The position numbers and the translations under genes were made by a program. A stretch of DNA of 64,000 nt, taken from the NCBI GenBank assembly GCA_949126835.1, contig OX421500.1, forward strand, positions 29,491,991 through 29,555,990. The letters are read 5' to 3'. Positions 24,536 to 36,379 of the stretch are shown in pieces (position 1 is the stretch's first letter; every line of letters starts with the position of its first letter). The stretch is from Anisus vortex (taxonomy: Eukaryota; Mollusca; Gastropoda; Planorbidae). The notes below the pieces were generated by a model that worked only from the letters and a program-made list of their open reading frames with translations, was not told where the DNA came from and did not search any database.

Positions 24536-25510
24536 TGTTTAAAGACACAAATACATTTGTTTTCCTTTTCCTTTATCGACTTGTTGACATTTCTTTTATT
24601 TCTAGAAATTTTTGTTTGTAACCACAAATTATTATTTTCTTCATACTGGCCTTGATAGTGTTTATTTTCGTAAGATATTTTTTTTTTAATTTACTCAAAG
24701 AAAAAGTATAAAATGTCCAGGCGATTAACAAGTTTTAGTTTTGTACTCGGAGCTGAATATATGTTACCATTGTACTTTTTTTTAATTTGCGCTTTTTAAA
24801 TTGTGTATTGTGATTGTCATATTCTAATGCAAGGCCTTGTTCATTTCTTTGTGTTTACTCCGAATTTTAATGTTGAGTTTGTTTTTGAATTGTTATAATT
24901 TTCTAGTTTGTAAATTTCAATTGTTAAATTTTTTATTGAGTCATTACATTTTTATTGTATATCATTTTTAACACGTTACTTCCTCAGCATCATTTTTGAT
25001 CAGTTTGTATTTAATAATCATCTAAAGTTTGTTCAGATTTTCATTTTTTTTTAAATATACTACTCTTCTATATTGTATTGTTAATTAAAAAAGCCAAAGC
25101 AAATAGTAAATGAAATTAAAGAAATGTATACTTTGAAACTAGTTGTATTTTTACATGTTTCGATCCATGCAATTGTATTGCACATAATAATGTCCTATTT
25201 GATGCGCCTGTTATATAACATAATTTTTGGTTTAAATTTAAATCTCGATTTTTTTTTACAATAAGTAGTGTAATAATTTTTAAAAAATTGGTCTAAAACA
25301 TGATATAACGTTTTTTTCAATTAATGTTATGAATGCTGTTTTTTTTTTTATAAATTTAATAAAAAAAATATTCTAGCATTTCACATTACTTTTTTTATTT
25401 GAACAGCGTCAATATTCTATCAACAATTTAATCTGTAAGTTTTTTTTTTTTAATTTTTTTTATCTAGTCTTTTATGTCGTTGCGAGTTATAACAATATAT
25501 AAGTCACGAA
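24536..25510. other. Gene-free T-rich stretch
   Basis: Many poly-T tracts, nothing recognised. Confidence 0.4.
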
Positions 25511-25759
25511 TATAATATGCATATACATGTACAATATTAACACATTCATGTTTACTATAAACATACATATACATGTACAATATGAACATCCATATACATT
25601 TACAATATAAACATATCTGTACATGTGGAATATAAACGTACCTTTACATTTGCAATATTAACATACTTTAGCATGTGCAATATAAACAAACCTATACATA
25701 TACAATATAAATATACCTTTACATGTTCAATAAAACCATACCTTTTCATGTGCAATAAA

Positions 25760-25802
<43 letters not shown>

Positions 25803-26043
25803 TTACAATATAAACATACCTATGCATGTGCTATATAAACATACCGTTACATGTGCAATATAAACATACCTATACATTTACAATATCAACATACCTTTAC
25901 ATATGCCATAAAACATATTATATATATACATTTACAATATAAACATACCTATGTATGTGCTATATAAACATACCTTTACATGTGCAATATAAACATACAT
26001 ATAAATTTACAATATAAACATAAATAGACATTCAAAATATAAC
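25511..26043. repeat. AT-rich tandem repeat of about 25-30 bp (left part)
   Basis: The unit resembles ACATGTGCAATATAAACATA with variants. A TA microsatellite at about 25762-25799 is embedded. The array resumes at 27509 after a LINE insertion. Confidence 0.85.
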
Positions 26044-27508
26044 ATCTCTCTCTCTCTCTCTGTCCTCTCTGTGCCGGCTGGCGCTTGAGGCGGAAGCCAG
26101 GGATCTCCAATTGTCAAAGTTCAGGCCTGAAGCCTTTAAAAGTTCCTTTCCGCCGTCCTTCTCCAAGTTTCCTTTGGTCTGCCTTTCGACCTTTTTCTCT
26201 TTGGGGTCCATCTTAGGGCTGTCCTATAGAGGGAGCCAGCTGACATTCTGCAGACGTAACCTATCGATCACCATCTCCTTGCTGAGATGCTCTCTGCTAA
26301 AGGGATTACTCCTGTTTTCTCACGTAGATCCTTATCTGATATCGTGTTCGGCCAAATAATCTTAAGGATGTGGCGAAGGCTTTTTGTCAGGAACACCTCT
26401 AGTTTCATTTCTATAGTATTTGTGGTTTTCCAGCACTCAGACCCATACAGCAGAACGATGATGACATTGCTCTTAAATATCCTTATTTTTGTTTGGAGGC
26501 CAAGGCTCGGCGTCCTCCATATGGGCCTGAGCATTGCAAAGGCCTGTTTTGCCTTACTGATTCTGCTGTTGATTTCCAGATCACAGTCGCCGTTAGTTGT
26601 CATTTTACTGCCCATGGAAGTAGATTCCTTAACATCCTCTATTTCTTCTTTGACTATTGAGACAATGGTGTTGATAGTCTTATTGTTTCTCTTATCTTTG
26701 TTTTCTGTCTGTTTACCCTGAGTCCTATGGTGCTTGCTTTCTCATTTAGACAGCCTGTCTTTGTTTGAATATCTTGATGTCTGCTGGATAGAAGGGTTAT
26801 GTCGTCTGCGTAGTCAATGTCTTCTAGTATTTACGAGTGAGACCATTAAATGCCTTGTCGCTTGCCCTGTGTGGTCTGTTGAACTATCCAGTCTATTGCA
26901 AGAGCAAAAAGTGTGGGTGATAGGGAGCATCCCTGTTTCACTCCCGTCTTTACATACAAGGGGTCTGAGAGTTAATTGTTGTGGATCACTCTACATTCGA
27001 AGTTTTCGTAAATGGATTTTATAATCTTTACCAGTTTCTGTGGGATGCCATACTGTCTTACAATTTTCCAGCGACTCTCTGTGTAGGCTGTCAAACAGTC
27101 AAGGCCTTTTTTGAAAATATAAACACTATGTAGAGAGGGCTATTTCATTCTTGTGTCTCCTCTAGGATGTACCGCATAATGAATATGTTGTTTATACATG
27201 ACCTTCCTTTACGAAAACCGGCTTGCTCTTGGCGTAGTATATTGTCTACTAAGGTGGTAATTCGTTGCAGGATGATGCGGCAGTAGATCTTACTAGTGAG
27301 GGACAGTAGTGTGATTCCTCGCCAATCGTTGCATTATCCTAGATCGCCTTTTAGAGATAGTTTTGCAATTATGCTTTTCCACCAGCTCTCTGGTGCTGTT
27401 TCTTTGTTCCAGATATCTTAAAGTATTGATTGTAATATTCAAGGAGTTGCATCCTCTTCTGCCTTAAGCATTTCTAGACATATGCCGTCTTCTCAATTGG
27501 CCTAATTG
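26044..27508 (-). mobile_element. LINE inserted in the tandem repeat, 13 bp target duplication
   Basis: TTCAAAATATAAC occurs at 26031-26043 and again at 27509-27521. The insert reads on the minus strand as a LINE RT with a CT-rich (AGAG on its own strand) tail at the low-coordinate end. Motifs include EQAGFRKGRSC, QGCSLSP-like and DYADDITLLS-like stretches in changing frames. Confidence 0.9.
26268..27420 (-). pseudogene. LINE reverse transcriptase (broken)
   Basis: From high to low coordinates: RIILQRITTLVDNILRQEQA followed by FRKGRSC, a decayed palm A region, the YADD region near 26810, and a 115-residue open C-terminal part (26615-26268) with ISKAKQAFAMLRPIWR, LLYGSECWKTT and KSLRHILKIIWP. 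This thumb/C-terminal pattern (YGSECW, LRRIL-like, I.W...IS) differs in detail from the LINE at 12 kb, so a second LINE lineage is present. Many stops and frameshifts. Confidence 0.85.
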
Positions 27509-27595
27509 TTCAAAATATAACTAACATATACATATACAACATAAACATACATAAACATGTACAATATAAACATATCAAAAACTGTACAGTGATAC
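27509..27595. repeat. AT-rich tandem repeat (right part)
   Basis: Continuation of the 25511-26043 array on the other side of the LINE, with the words ATACAACATAAACATAC and ACATGTACAATATAAAC. Confidence 0.8.
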
Positions 27596-28182
27596 TTTTT
27601 TTGAGAAATGTTGTAATCTAATTTCATTTATTATATGAAAAAAGACAACTTAAAACTTGCTTTGAATGTAAATAAATCTTTAACATGTATTTATATAATC
27701 CATACATTTATATTTAGTATGATTTTTCATTACAGTTTTAAAAAAAAATGTGAATTGATAAACATATGAGAGTGTGTAAATTATAACACATACACTAACA
27801 TTTATCTTAGCACCAACGAATCAATATTTATTTTCATGCAGGGCGGGTCGTATTGTGTGATTTTCGGGCATTACTTTGCACTAGAATAGAGATAGGAACA
27901 CAATTAAAACAAAAATTACATTTTTTGTTATTAATTAATGAAATTTTTATGTTTTATCTTTATATAATTGTTCTGCTGTATTCGTTCATGTTGTTGATTG
28001 AATGTATCAACTCTAAATTAAAATAAGTCTCATGAGTATACAGACACTGATATTTCTTTCTTTGGTGACATATTTCTTTATCTAGAACAAAAAATAATGC
28101 TTGTATAGCGCATATCCCGTTAATGACAGTTCTATGCGCTGACGACAGTTACAGAATGTTAGATCTAGAGATATAAGAAGGT
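27596..28182. other. Gene-free stretch
   Basis: AT-rich, nothing recognised. Confidence 0.4.
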
Positions 28183-28186
28183 TTAA

Positions 28187-28259
28187 CCCTTACAGTCCCG
28201 GGCGCTTATTTAGCGGAACTGAAGGCAGTTTAGATAGATGTAGGTCAATACGGGAAGGG
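28187..28259. mobile_element. 73 bp TTAA MITE, copy 1
   Basis: Flanked by TTAA (28183-28186) and a mutated TTAT (28260-28263). It starts CCCTTACAGTCCCGGGCGC and ends with GGGAAGGG. Same length and core (TAGCGGAACTGAAGGCAG) as the copy at 30848. Confidence 0.75.
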
Positions 28260-28263
28260 TTAT

Positions 28264-29000
28264 TAAAATGAGAAGAAACCGGGAACAAATTGAAACCTTC
28301 AAGTTTTTGTCTGTTTACATCCACACAAAGAACCAACAAAGTAAAACTAGAGAGAACGTTTTAATAAGAGGCCTTATAACTTATAATAGAATAAAAGATT
28401 GCGTTAGAGCGTAAGAGTTTTTATAGGCCTACGTATGTTATTATATGTATACGCCATAATGACGGATAAAGAAGTGAAAGATAGAGAGTGGGGGAGATAA
28501 TATCTGTGTTCTTATTTTGTTATCATAGCATCCTGTTAATTATGTTCCTAAAAATGTTAGACAAAAGTGTGAAATTTGAGAAGAGAGAAAGAGATAATGT
28601 CACGATTATGGACTTAATCTTGACTTGTTAGCACATGTTGATAGTTAGTAGTGTAGAAGTAAGACCGTATATTAGCTTAAGATTAGAATAGAAAGGATGA
28701 GAGTAGTCTGGCGTCATTATCTCTCCCTCTCTTACGCAATTGCAACCCTCCAACCACTCTTTATCACTTCTTCCTTAACCTTCACTTCTATTATATTAAT
28801 TCCCAATTCAGAGTTACTAACGAAATACGGCCAAATTGGTACTCAATCTTGGTTGAATGGGTATGAACGTGTTAGTCATATGGAAGTTACAATGTATGTA
28901 TTTTATCATGTGTTAATTTAATGTATTTATTCTATGTCTTAATGTAATTATTCATGTTGTATTTAATGTATTTGTACAGAATATCACGCCAGTAAATATT
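28264..29000. other. Gene-free stretch
   Basis: No motif recognised. Confidence 0.4.
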
Positions 29001-29420
29001 CATTAATTTTGCGAACTCAACCTACATGTAAATTAGGCATTACACATAAACCCCCACCTGTACCCACCCCCCACTTTCCGTGCTTTCCCCTACCACCCCT
29101 TCCCTCTCCTTCATCTACCCAGCTCAGCGGCTTGTTAGCTAATTTCTTTGCTACACTGGCCATGATGAAAACTGACCAGCGGACCGGTTCGCACATGCGT
29201 AACACTCTCGGGCTGAGCCCAGCCACGGAACCACTTGACATCGCCATCTTAAAAATCTTACAAGGGAGATGAAACGCTTTTCTCTCTCCTTCGTTCCCCC
29301 ACCACTCAGCTTGTCGTCTGTATCAATTGCCTTTCATCTAAATCCCCACCCGTGGTTTTGGCGGTATAAATTGCTCCCCTTACCCCCCCCCCCCCTTTTT
29401 CCCCTCCCTATTCAGGAATA
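29001..29420. other. C-rich block
   Basis: Unusually C/G-rich for this window, with long C runs (29387-29395) and a CGCCATCTTA word near 29241. Open frames on both strands are low-complexity (proline-rich) and look like a by-product of composition. It could be an old repeat or a CpG-type promoter remnant. Confidence 0.35.
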
Positions 29421-30189
29421 CGTTCAAACTGACCAATGAGAATCATATGTTATTAAATGTAATTAAAGGGTCAACCAAACAAAATTGAGCGCGAACACGT
29501 GACTTAAGACTCACGAAGACGCTATCTCAAAAACTTAGATTTAGTCTTGGGTTGGCGCTTAGCCGATACACTGTACAATTTCGTCTTGAATATTAGAACT
29601 CTTCAGCCAAACGATATTTGTACATTCGCCTCATATCACCCGCATGTTTAGATATATATGTTCTGCCAGTAATAAAGTTTCTACAGTGCAGTTAGGTACC
29701 TTAATGTTAGGATACATGACATTACCATGCACTTGTACTAATTATCACTGTGTCAAGATATATATATATATATTTCACCATTGGATCATTGAAACGATAA
29801 TAAACGCCATAACTGTAACCAGAGACTTGCTTGCTTACCAATAATAACTGTCTGTTGTGTGTGCATTTACATCATTTAACGAGCCGGAGAGAACAAATAA
29901 ATATTCCAGCTCAACTACAGCATCGGCGTAACATACGCCTACGACAACTAGCCATAACAACTCCAATCCCCAAGTCACTCGTCCACGACATAGTAAGAAA
30001 AAAAAGAAGGGAAAGAATGGGGAATGGGTGTTTTTCGTCTATTGACAAGTCTTAATGAGGCGTGACCTTTTCAAATGGAAGAGATCACGAACCCTTAATT
30101 TGGATATTCTTTGAATGTGTACTTGAACATTTTATTAAATATTCAAAGAAGCCTCTATTTGTAATATAGGACCTAATTATTTTCGATAT
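29421..30189. other. Gene-free stretch
   Basis: A TA run lies near 29757-29772. Nothing recognised. Confidence 0.35.
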
Positions 30190-30532
30190 TGTCACGACCA
30201 CAATCCACTTGTGGTCAGAGCTGTCTAAATGTTGTTGATGATTCTCGTTCGTCCTAGGGTTGACTTTGGTTATTATTACTTATAATATTTCATTATTACA
30301 CGAACTCTGCTTATTGTCCTAAGCACAAACTCAGGATTTGCGTTCTAACGGTTCCTTTCCTTGAAGTTGTAGTTGTAAATATATATATATATATTATAAT
30401 ATTGTGAACGATAAAGTAAAATAGTAACTTGACGAGGAAGCTTTAGTGTAAATGTTGTTCAAAATTTAATTCAGGTGATAAAGTATATTCAATAAATGTA
30501 GTATTTACAGCAATAATCAAATAGTGCCAACA
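30190..30532. repeat. LTR-like dispersed repeat, copy A
   Basis: Begins TGTCACGACCACAATCCACT, which forms a small hairpin (GACCACAA...TTGTGGTC), and ends near AGTGCCAACACA. It is collinear with 59184-59528. A TG start, about 340 bp length and dispersed single copies suggest solo LTRs of one retroelement family. Confidence 0.55.
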
Positions 30533-30843
30533 CAAGCATCCATTACCAGCTCAAAGGAAAGTATCAACAAAAAAAACTGCCTTGAAGACAACACGAATCA
30601 TTAAATACTCATGGAGTAGAGCGGGGAACAGACCTATTGCTAGGAGGGGTCAAAATAATGGTATCATTACAAAACTCATAATAAAAATGATAGTTTGAAC
30701 ATAAACTCCCGTGTACGAGAAATGATTGACTATTCCTAGCCATTCCAAGAATTTGAGGTCGGCTCGAGAGTGGCTTCTTAGAACAGTCCAGGCTTCTTAG
30801 TACCGCCCACAAAACGTGCGTTGAGAGAGAGCTGTGGGTGCTA
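30533..30843. other. Gene-free stretch
   Basis: Nothing recognised. Confidence 0.35.
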
Positions 30844-30847
30844 TTAA

Positions 30848-30920
30848 CCCTTACAGTACCGGGCGCGTATATAGCGGAACTGAAGGCAGCATATATATAA
30901 GTAGGTCGGTACAGGAAGGG
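30848..30920. mobile_element. 73 bp TTAA MITE, copy 2
   Basis: Perfect TTAA on both sides (30844-30847 and 30921-30924). The inverted ends begin CCCTTACAGTACC and (right, reverse-complemented) CCCTTCCTGTACC. TTAA target duplication and a CCCTT start are typical of piggyBac-type elements. Confidence 0.85.
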
Positions 30921-30924
30921 TTAA

Positions 30925-31615
30925 TATGTGACAATATTTAATCTTTTTTGATAGGCATAAGCCTATTATAAGCTTCAATCTCTTAATAGCTTTTTCTTTC
31001 TCCTAATGTAGGCCTAATCATCGAATTGATAATAAAACACATTAAGAAACCCAATGGCCATGACTGTGAACCAGCTTTTAACTTTAGGCTTAGGACTACT
31101 TCATAAAAACACAATACACAGGCCGTATGGGAAAAATACCCCCAGTCTAGATAATTAAGGACGAAAATGTGCTACCATATAATTTAATTAAATTTAGCAC
31201 AAAGGTAAAAACGTTCTAAATCTTAAAGGAAACATAAGTGTCAATATTGAGAGTTCTTACCTTTAGGCGTAGCAATACTTTAAAAAAAACACTTTATTTT
31301 CCAATGAAAAAAAAAAGAATATTTTTCCTGAGTTTGCAAATGTAAAAAAAAATAATCAAAGTGCAGGTCAATATGAGAATAATGAACTTTCCCAGGCTGT
31401 TAACACTGGTCAATAAGTGCTTTAATGCAAACGGTATTCAATTAGTATCAGTGTTGCAAAGTCCGTAAACAAGTCGTAAGCAGCTTTTACGACGCGCGGC
31501 ACTCGGCAAAAGTCGGAAAATGTCACATCCCTACATTTAGTCATATCATAACTCATTGCCCAATTAAAGCAAAGGCCGCGCCCCTTCCAACCAGATCACG
31601 TGTCATTTAGTCTTC
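30925..31615. other. Gene-free stretch
   Basis: Nothing recognised. Confidence 0.35.
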
Positions 31616-31762
31616 AACATGTCCGCGGGAGGGATTTAGTTTTAATGGGACTATCTGGCGGGAGGGGAGGGATTAAGTGTCGCGGGACTAAGTGTCAATG
31701 GGATTATCTGTAGTGGGGTTAAGTGTCAGTGAGTAACTGTCACGGGATCAAATGTCCGTACA
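31616..31762. repeat. TTAAGTGTC-motif repeat, second locus
   Basis: About 145 bp of short GGGATTAAGTGTC-like phrases. Its reverse complement matches 55225-55385 almost word for word (AGGGATTAAGTGTCGCGGGA and GGGGTTAAGTGTCA in the same order). Confidence 0.75.
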
Positions 31763-32649
31763 CCGTGTCAACTGAATTGCCACAGCAGATATAACCTTAC
31801 ATTTGACTACACAACATACATTACAGGCGAATATTTACAACTGACAAGAGTAACACCCCTAGTTAAACCACTAAACCTAAAAACACTAGATGACTGAAGG
31901 ACAACGAGTAAAGTAGTAATAATATATTAAGCCTTAAACTCTAATTATTTTTAAATACAACACAAAAACAATCTGTTAAATGACCAGATAAACATAAGGA
32001 CAAACAAACTTTCCTTATCCCTTATGCGAGCTTATAAGATAAAGAAATGCACACTAGTACTTTTTCATCCCGAGTGGCATCTGGGGAAAGGAATGAGCTG
32101 CCTGAAAAAAACAGGAAAACCAGTAACTTATCATTTAAAACACTAATAGAAATGCAGTACTAGACTCAAACCATAGAAGTGAGTAGGACGTAATAATCTA
32201 CTTTATAGAAGGAGCTTATGTAATGAATAAGATAATAGGTACATTGATCAGATATGGTAAATGCCATTATATTATAACCATAAATTATCGGCAGTTTTGG
32301 GGTGTATACAATCTATCAAATCATATATACAACTTATCTCCTGTTGACCGCTAATGAACCGTTACTTAACATCACAGCATATTTATGTACTTTTTTGTTA
32401 TAGTACCGTATTGAAAAGTTGTGAAGCTGTTAATCGTTTATACTTTGTATAAATACAATTTTAAACGCATTGAATTTGAAGTATTTTTAATTGACTTGGT
32501 ATAATATTGCTATTTATTTATTACAGAGATATATTCCAAATTATTAAATCAAGTAGCTGTGACAACTACAAGTAGACCTAGCCTACCATTAACATGCGTC
32601 TCATATTCTTAATTTACGCTTTCGATATTCACAATCAATTAATCCATAT
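31763..32649. other. Gene-free stretch
   Basis: Nothing recognised. Confidence 0.35.
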
Positions 32650-32660
32650 TAAAACGAATT

Positions 32661-33257
32661 CGTCGTCGGCATTTTACGTCTCAAGAGACGATCCATTTCT
32701 CTTGCAGGCTCTCGTGTGGCTAAAGAGGCAGTGACCTCTTTATTTATTAGGGACAAGCCTGGACAAATATTAGCGGGTCCTAGGCTGCACAGGCGACAAG
32801 AACCTCCTCTCGACCATGCCTCCAGGGTCCAAAGGGATGGGTAACCGTCACAGATTGGGGCCAGATGACTGCAGAAGTTTGTCGGAAAGCAGGGGTTATA
32901 CCAATGTACACTCCGGATTTTCTGTCTGGGTTTACTCCCTTAGACTTAGTCCCTCCCAGGACACACACTAGGCTATGCGGCTATTAACCTACAGCTAGGG
33001 GGTGGTTTGTTGGCAGCAGGGCGTGTCTGAATGCCGTCAGGTCATGCATGCCTCACCTCCTCCGAGACCCTTGAAGTTCAGCCTGGAGCTTCGCATGCTA
33101 CCACGAGGCGGTACTGCATAGGACTTGTTGCGGAGAGGCTATATACTGGCAAGAGAGACTTACTAATTGCACTCCTTTTACAGTGACAATGCTAGCCAGC
33201 AGTGACAGCTAGCATAGTGCTGTCACACTAGACGCATCAAACAGCCATTTAGCAGAC
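32661..33257 (-). mobile_element. Non-LTR retroelement fragment with 11 bp target duplication
   Basis: TAAAACGAATT flanks the GC-rich insert at 32650-32660 and 33258-33268. On the minus strand its 3' end reads CGTCTCTTGAGACGTAAAATG and ends GACGACG. This is closely similar to the hairpin 3' end of the LINE at 8158-8477 (CGTCTTGCGAGACGGAAAG). A short open frame (32968-32780, minus) precedes this 3' UTR. It is either a 5'-truncated LINE or a SINE that shares the LINE tail. Confidence 0.75.
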
Positions 33258-33268
33258 TAAAACGAATT

Positions 33269-35939
33269 ATGACAAGTTAATTGACATATTTAATTATCCA
33301 ACTTTAAAACCTCCAATACTTCTCTGGGAGTTCTTCTCAACCAAATTAATCAACAGTGAGAGTCACTTTTCCCATTTGACACTTCTTTGTAATATTATTT
33401 GCAAGATCAATACTGAAGCGGAGGAACAATTATAATAATTTAAACTACGACCTATGTACTTGATTAAAGTATTTTTGTAATAGACCTGTAAGGCTGTGAT
33501 TGAAATGATTACACTCTATTGGTAAATGGTAACACTTAGGTCTATGACATTTTCATAAATTGGTCCACAGACCTTTTAGAAAGATTCCTGATATTTAAAA
33601 CGTATGTAATACAAATTAATCTTTTAGATATAGCTAGTGTTAGAAAAGATCTCGTACCGGCATCTTTTTTTTTTCTCGAGAGCCCTGACCATTGGAGTTA
33701 CTCTTGTTAGTTACTCTTTATTCCCTTCTCCTTGTCTATGTTAATGCCACCATCTTTTTTCAATGCACAATTTGAAAATTATGCTTATAAGAAGTTATTA
33801 CTTATTTTCACACTTCATTAAAAAATGAAAACAAATATCGTTGACCTAAATTGTAAATTGTAATACAACATTTTTTTAAACTACATAATAACGAGTCAAT
33901 CACCTGTCTTCTTACTGCAGGTATGTAATTTTAGACATAATGTGAAACACTTTTTATTTCATTCAGAAAAAATATAATGCAAATAATTATATATGAACAA
34001 AGTAAACTAAATATTATTTCATTATATTAGATTACTATTTAAAAAATCTTGCTTTTTTTTAAACTATCTTGTAGGATACTTGTACTAATATAATATGAAA
34101 TGTTAGAATGCATACTATGAATGATGAATCTATTTTTTTTTTATTATTTAACAGTCAAAATCTTTGTTCGTATTATGTCTACGTATTTCTTTTTATTTCT
34201 TTTTTTTTCTTGTAATTATGTCAACGATTATCGAGTGTAGTCTAATTGCTTTTATTCTACCTCATACCACAAACAAAGTCATTATTTAACTAAAGAATAG
34301 ACTCTCTATTTAATTGACAGTGTACTTATAATTATTTTATTTATTCATATTTTTTTTCTTATTAGACAAATACAGCATCGTATTTCATATTACAATGTTT
34401 CATTTAGCTATACTTTTTATAAACCAAGATACGTCTTAGTAAATTCTGTTTCATGAATTAAGAAAAAAGAGTTTTTTCTTATTAAACCCATTTTTTCAAT
34501 GATCTTCAATGTTCTCAATATACAATTAACTATTGTATTTCAATGTTTTAACTTGTGTTTTAAAAAACGGAGCGAAAAGGCAATATAATGAAGGAATTTT
34601 AGAATTTATCTAACATACTATTAATAAAGATCTTTACACCAGTTTTCACATTCAACAATTACTCTACACCTAGTAGTCACCTAGTAATTGTTTTAGCTTA
34701 GGATCAATTAATGACAACACGGAGACGCGTAACAGTTTATGATTAAATAATAAAAATAAATGAAATAGTTTGTTTTACATGTCTTACCTTATTAATATAA
34801 TTTGCCGGCTTGCTTTTATTTTAACATACAAAAAAAAGAAATGAAGAAGAAAATGCCAGTGAAATTGTCATACAAGTTGTTCCTTTGTATAACACATTTA
34901 CAAAACAAAAGATGTCAATATAAGACAATTATACAGACAATAGTGCAGTAGAATATTAGTACTAGTTGGTAAGAAATAGGATGTTAATAATTTCAACATT
35001 TAACTATTTATTGAGCTAAATTATAAACACACACACACAAATAATAATAAGTGCGAAACGAAAAAACTCATTTTGAGGCAATACAAAGATCTTTATTCAA
35101 CAAAACAATCTTTAAAAAAAGGAAAATTTACATATTCAGAAACTAGCTTATGTAAGAGCATTTTTGCTTAGCGATACATGTCGAGGAAAACAACAAGAAC
35201 ATACTTTTATCATTGTTTTCTAATCTAATACAGATGCATTTTATTGTCATACAAAAGGGGTACGTGACATTGTTTTGGCTCGACCGTTTTGGCCTTTTGT
35301 CTTGGTAGCGATGTTTTATTTTTGGTTCACACTTATAACGTTTAATGTGTAAATTGCACGTTCTCCCGTTTTAAATGTAAATGTAAGAACTCATACACGA
35401 GTTTAAGGTGTCACTCAGTGACTTTTTAGATAAATTAATTGTTGTAAAATTGTAGGAAGTGATCAAAGGCAGCGTAAATTTGATACACGATCGCCAGTGA
35501 ATAAAACCGTGATTAAGATAATAGTGTAGCTTACAACGACTCCAGTGAGATAATCTTTACAGTCTGGCCCGTACCTTGAGATTATGTAAATAAATTGTAA
35601 GCTTACTACATGATAACAATGAATGTTTTAGAATTCTGGGTGGAGAGTAAAAAGATTAAATTAAACTTGTTAGAATTAGAATATTGGAGTGTGGTCATTC
35701 TGTATAATATAATTTAGATTTTATTTTGTATCTAGCAGACCCTCCTTGTTTATAAAAATTAATAACAACGTCTCTTATTCTCTGTATATATACAACATAC
35801 GTAACATTAACAATAATTACATTTAAAATGTGTCAAACTTTTAAAACACCCTATATCATAAATGAGATGTTGCGAATTACATGATTTAAAAATTGTTACC
35901 TTTTATAGCTTTATCAAAAGAAGCTTATAGGTGTATGTT
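33269..35939. other. Long gene-free stretch
   Basis: AT-rich with many poly-T tracts (for example 33665, 34130, 34195) and a short CA run near 35028. No coding motif on either strand. Confidence 0.45.
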
Positions 35940-36213
35940 GTGGGCTTGTTGGGCCGAAGCGCATTCGAATGGAATCATATGGTTCTGGATTCAAATCCTA
36001 ATGCAGGCTAGGATTTTCGCCCGACACTTGAGGGCCGAGAGTCTACCCAGCTCTAACAGGTGCCAGACCTTAGTTGGGGTAAAGTAAAGGCGGATGCGCA
36101 TAGTGCGTGCCAAGCAATCCCCAAGTATGCCGTAGCCACAGAAACTAATGAACGCTGCTTCAGCGAACCTATCAATCTATTAGGTCGGACGGGTACTTTA
36201 CTTCTAAAAATGG
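35940..36213 (+). mobile_element. tRNA-derived SINE, copy A
   Basis: The tRNA-like head contains a B-box-like GGATTCAAATCC. The body (TTAGTTGGGGTAAAGTAAAGG, then the GCTGCTTCAGCG and TCGGACGGGTACTTTACTT ends) is collinear with the copy at 60235. It lies just upstream of receptor 2. Confidence 0.8.
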
Positions 36214-36379
36214 AAAAATATGTTTAGTTATTGTGTCATTTTATACAAATATTTTTTTTTCAAATTATTTTTAGTTTTGATTGATTAAGATTTCTTTACC
36301 AAATATATACTTTTTTACATTTGTTTTTCAGTTATTTATACAGTTGTTATTTTTCGACTCACCCAACACAAGATATAAA

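Noticed and set aside
25600..25827. Open frames over the tandem repeat
   Set aside because: Encoded by the satellite and TA run, open on both strands.
26287..27024. Plus-strand open frames at 26.1-27.0 kb
   Set aside because: They are antisense to the LINE reverse transcriptase on the minus strand, which has clear RT motifs.
29009..29272. Proline-rich open frame and its antisense partner
   Set aside because: Both come from C-rich composition; no domain, splice or start context supports them.
36281..36379. N-terminal extension of receptor 2
   Set aside because: It starts at a TTG, is T-rich with acceptor-like CAG sites, and receptor 1 has no equivalent. It is more likely the end of an intron plus 5' UTR.
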